This document shows positions 5,004 to 5,042 of a stretch of DNA of 5,042 nucleotides, piece by piece. The notes under the pieces are model-generated. The model did not search any database and was not told where the DNA came from. It was given only the letters and a program-made list of their open reading frames with translations. The stretch is from an uncultured Treponema sp. Lineage in GTDB: Bacteria; Spirochaetota; Spirochaetia; Treponematales; Treponemataceae. The stretch lies in the NCBI GenBank assembly GCA_946611835.1, contig CAMOEE010000182.1, forward strand, positions 1 through 5,042. The letters run 5' to 3'. The translations under genes were made by a program, and so were the position numbers. Every line of letters begins with the position of its first letter. Position 1 is the first letter of the stretch.

Positions 5004-5042
5004 AGCCGGCGGCGGCCTACTTTCCCCCGGTCTGGAGTATCA
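5004..5042 (-). rRNA. rrf: 5S ribosomal RNA, 3' end (cut by window edge)
   Basis: Read on the minus strand the sequence starts TGATACTCC and ends GGGAAAGTAGGCCGCCGCCGG. This matches the conserved 3' third of bacterial 5S rRNA: the GAUACU segment, helix IV, then GGGAAAGUAGGnCGCCGCC leading into the closing helix I. The exact 3' end is estimated within a few bases because the pairing 5' end is outside the window. As 5S is usually last in an rRNA operon, 23S and 16S are expected beyond the right edge. The operon converges on the lipid operon. Confidence 0.9.

Overview
The window looks like chromosomal DNA from a spirochete, most likely a gut- or rumen-type Treponema. This rests on recognised protein families (single-chain glycyl-tRNA synthetase and the PssA/Psd sequence subtypes), moderate GC content in the genes, and the style of the intergenic palindromes. 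No database search was possible, so genus is an inference.

Layout, left to right. (1) Positions 1-121, minus strand: the first 40 codons of an aldo/keto reductase that runs off the left edge. (2) 140-260: a 121-bp palindromic element filling almost the whole gap between two minus-strand genes. (3) 266-1759, minus strand: a complete glycyl-tRNA synthetase (497 aa). (4) 1760-2040: a 281-bp divergent intergenic region. It holds a run of stem-loops in the synthetase leader, a terminator-like hairpin, a 5-bp tandem repeat and candidate promoters facing both ways. (5) 2041-4402, plus strand: three tightly packed genes, a VTT-domain (DedA/TVP38-type) membrane protein, phosphatidylserine synthase (pssA) and phosphatidylserine decarboxylase (psd). 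(6) 4419-4471: an intrinsic terminator able to work in both directions. (7) 4472-5003: about 530 bp without a credible gene, containing a GC-rich hairpin-bearing block, a purine-rich stretch and a strong minus-strand terminator. (8) 5004-5042: the 3' end of a 5S rRNA on the minus strand, so an rRNA operon converges on the lipid operon.

The biological core is the lipid operon. PssA makes phosphatidylserine from CDP-diacylglycerol and serine, and Psd decarboxylates it to phosphatidylethanolamine (PE). VTT/DedA-superfamily proteins are linked to lipid scrambling or transport, and in Bacillus subtilis a DedA protein (PetA/YbfM) is encoded with pssA and psd. The window therefore suggests a synthesis-plus-transbilayer-movement module for PE. 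The VTT protein also carries an N-terminal tail made of three 11-residue amphipathic repeats, the most unusual protein feature here.

The remaining points of interest are non-coding: the 121-bp palindrome, the hairpin chain in front of the synthetase, and the GC-rich block beside the rRNA operon. All three look like possible dispersed elements, but their copy number could not be tested.
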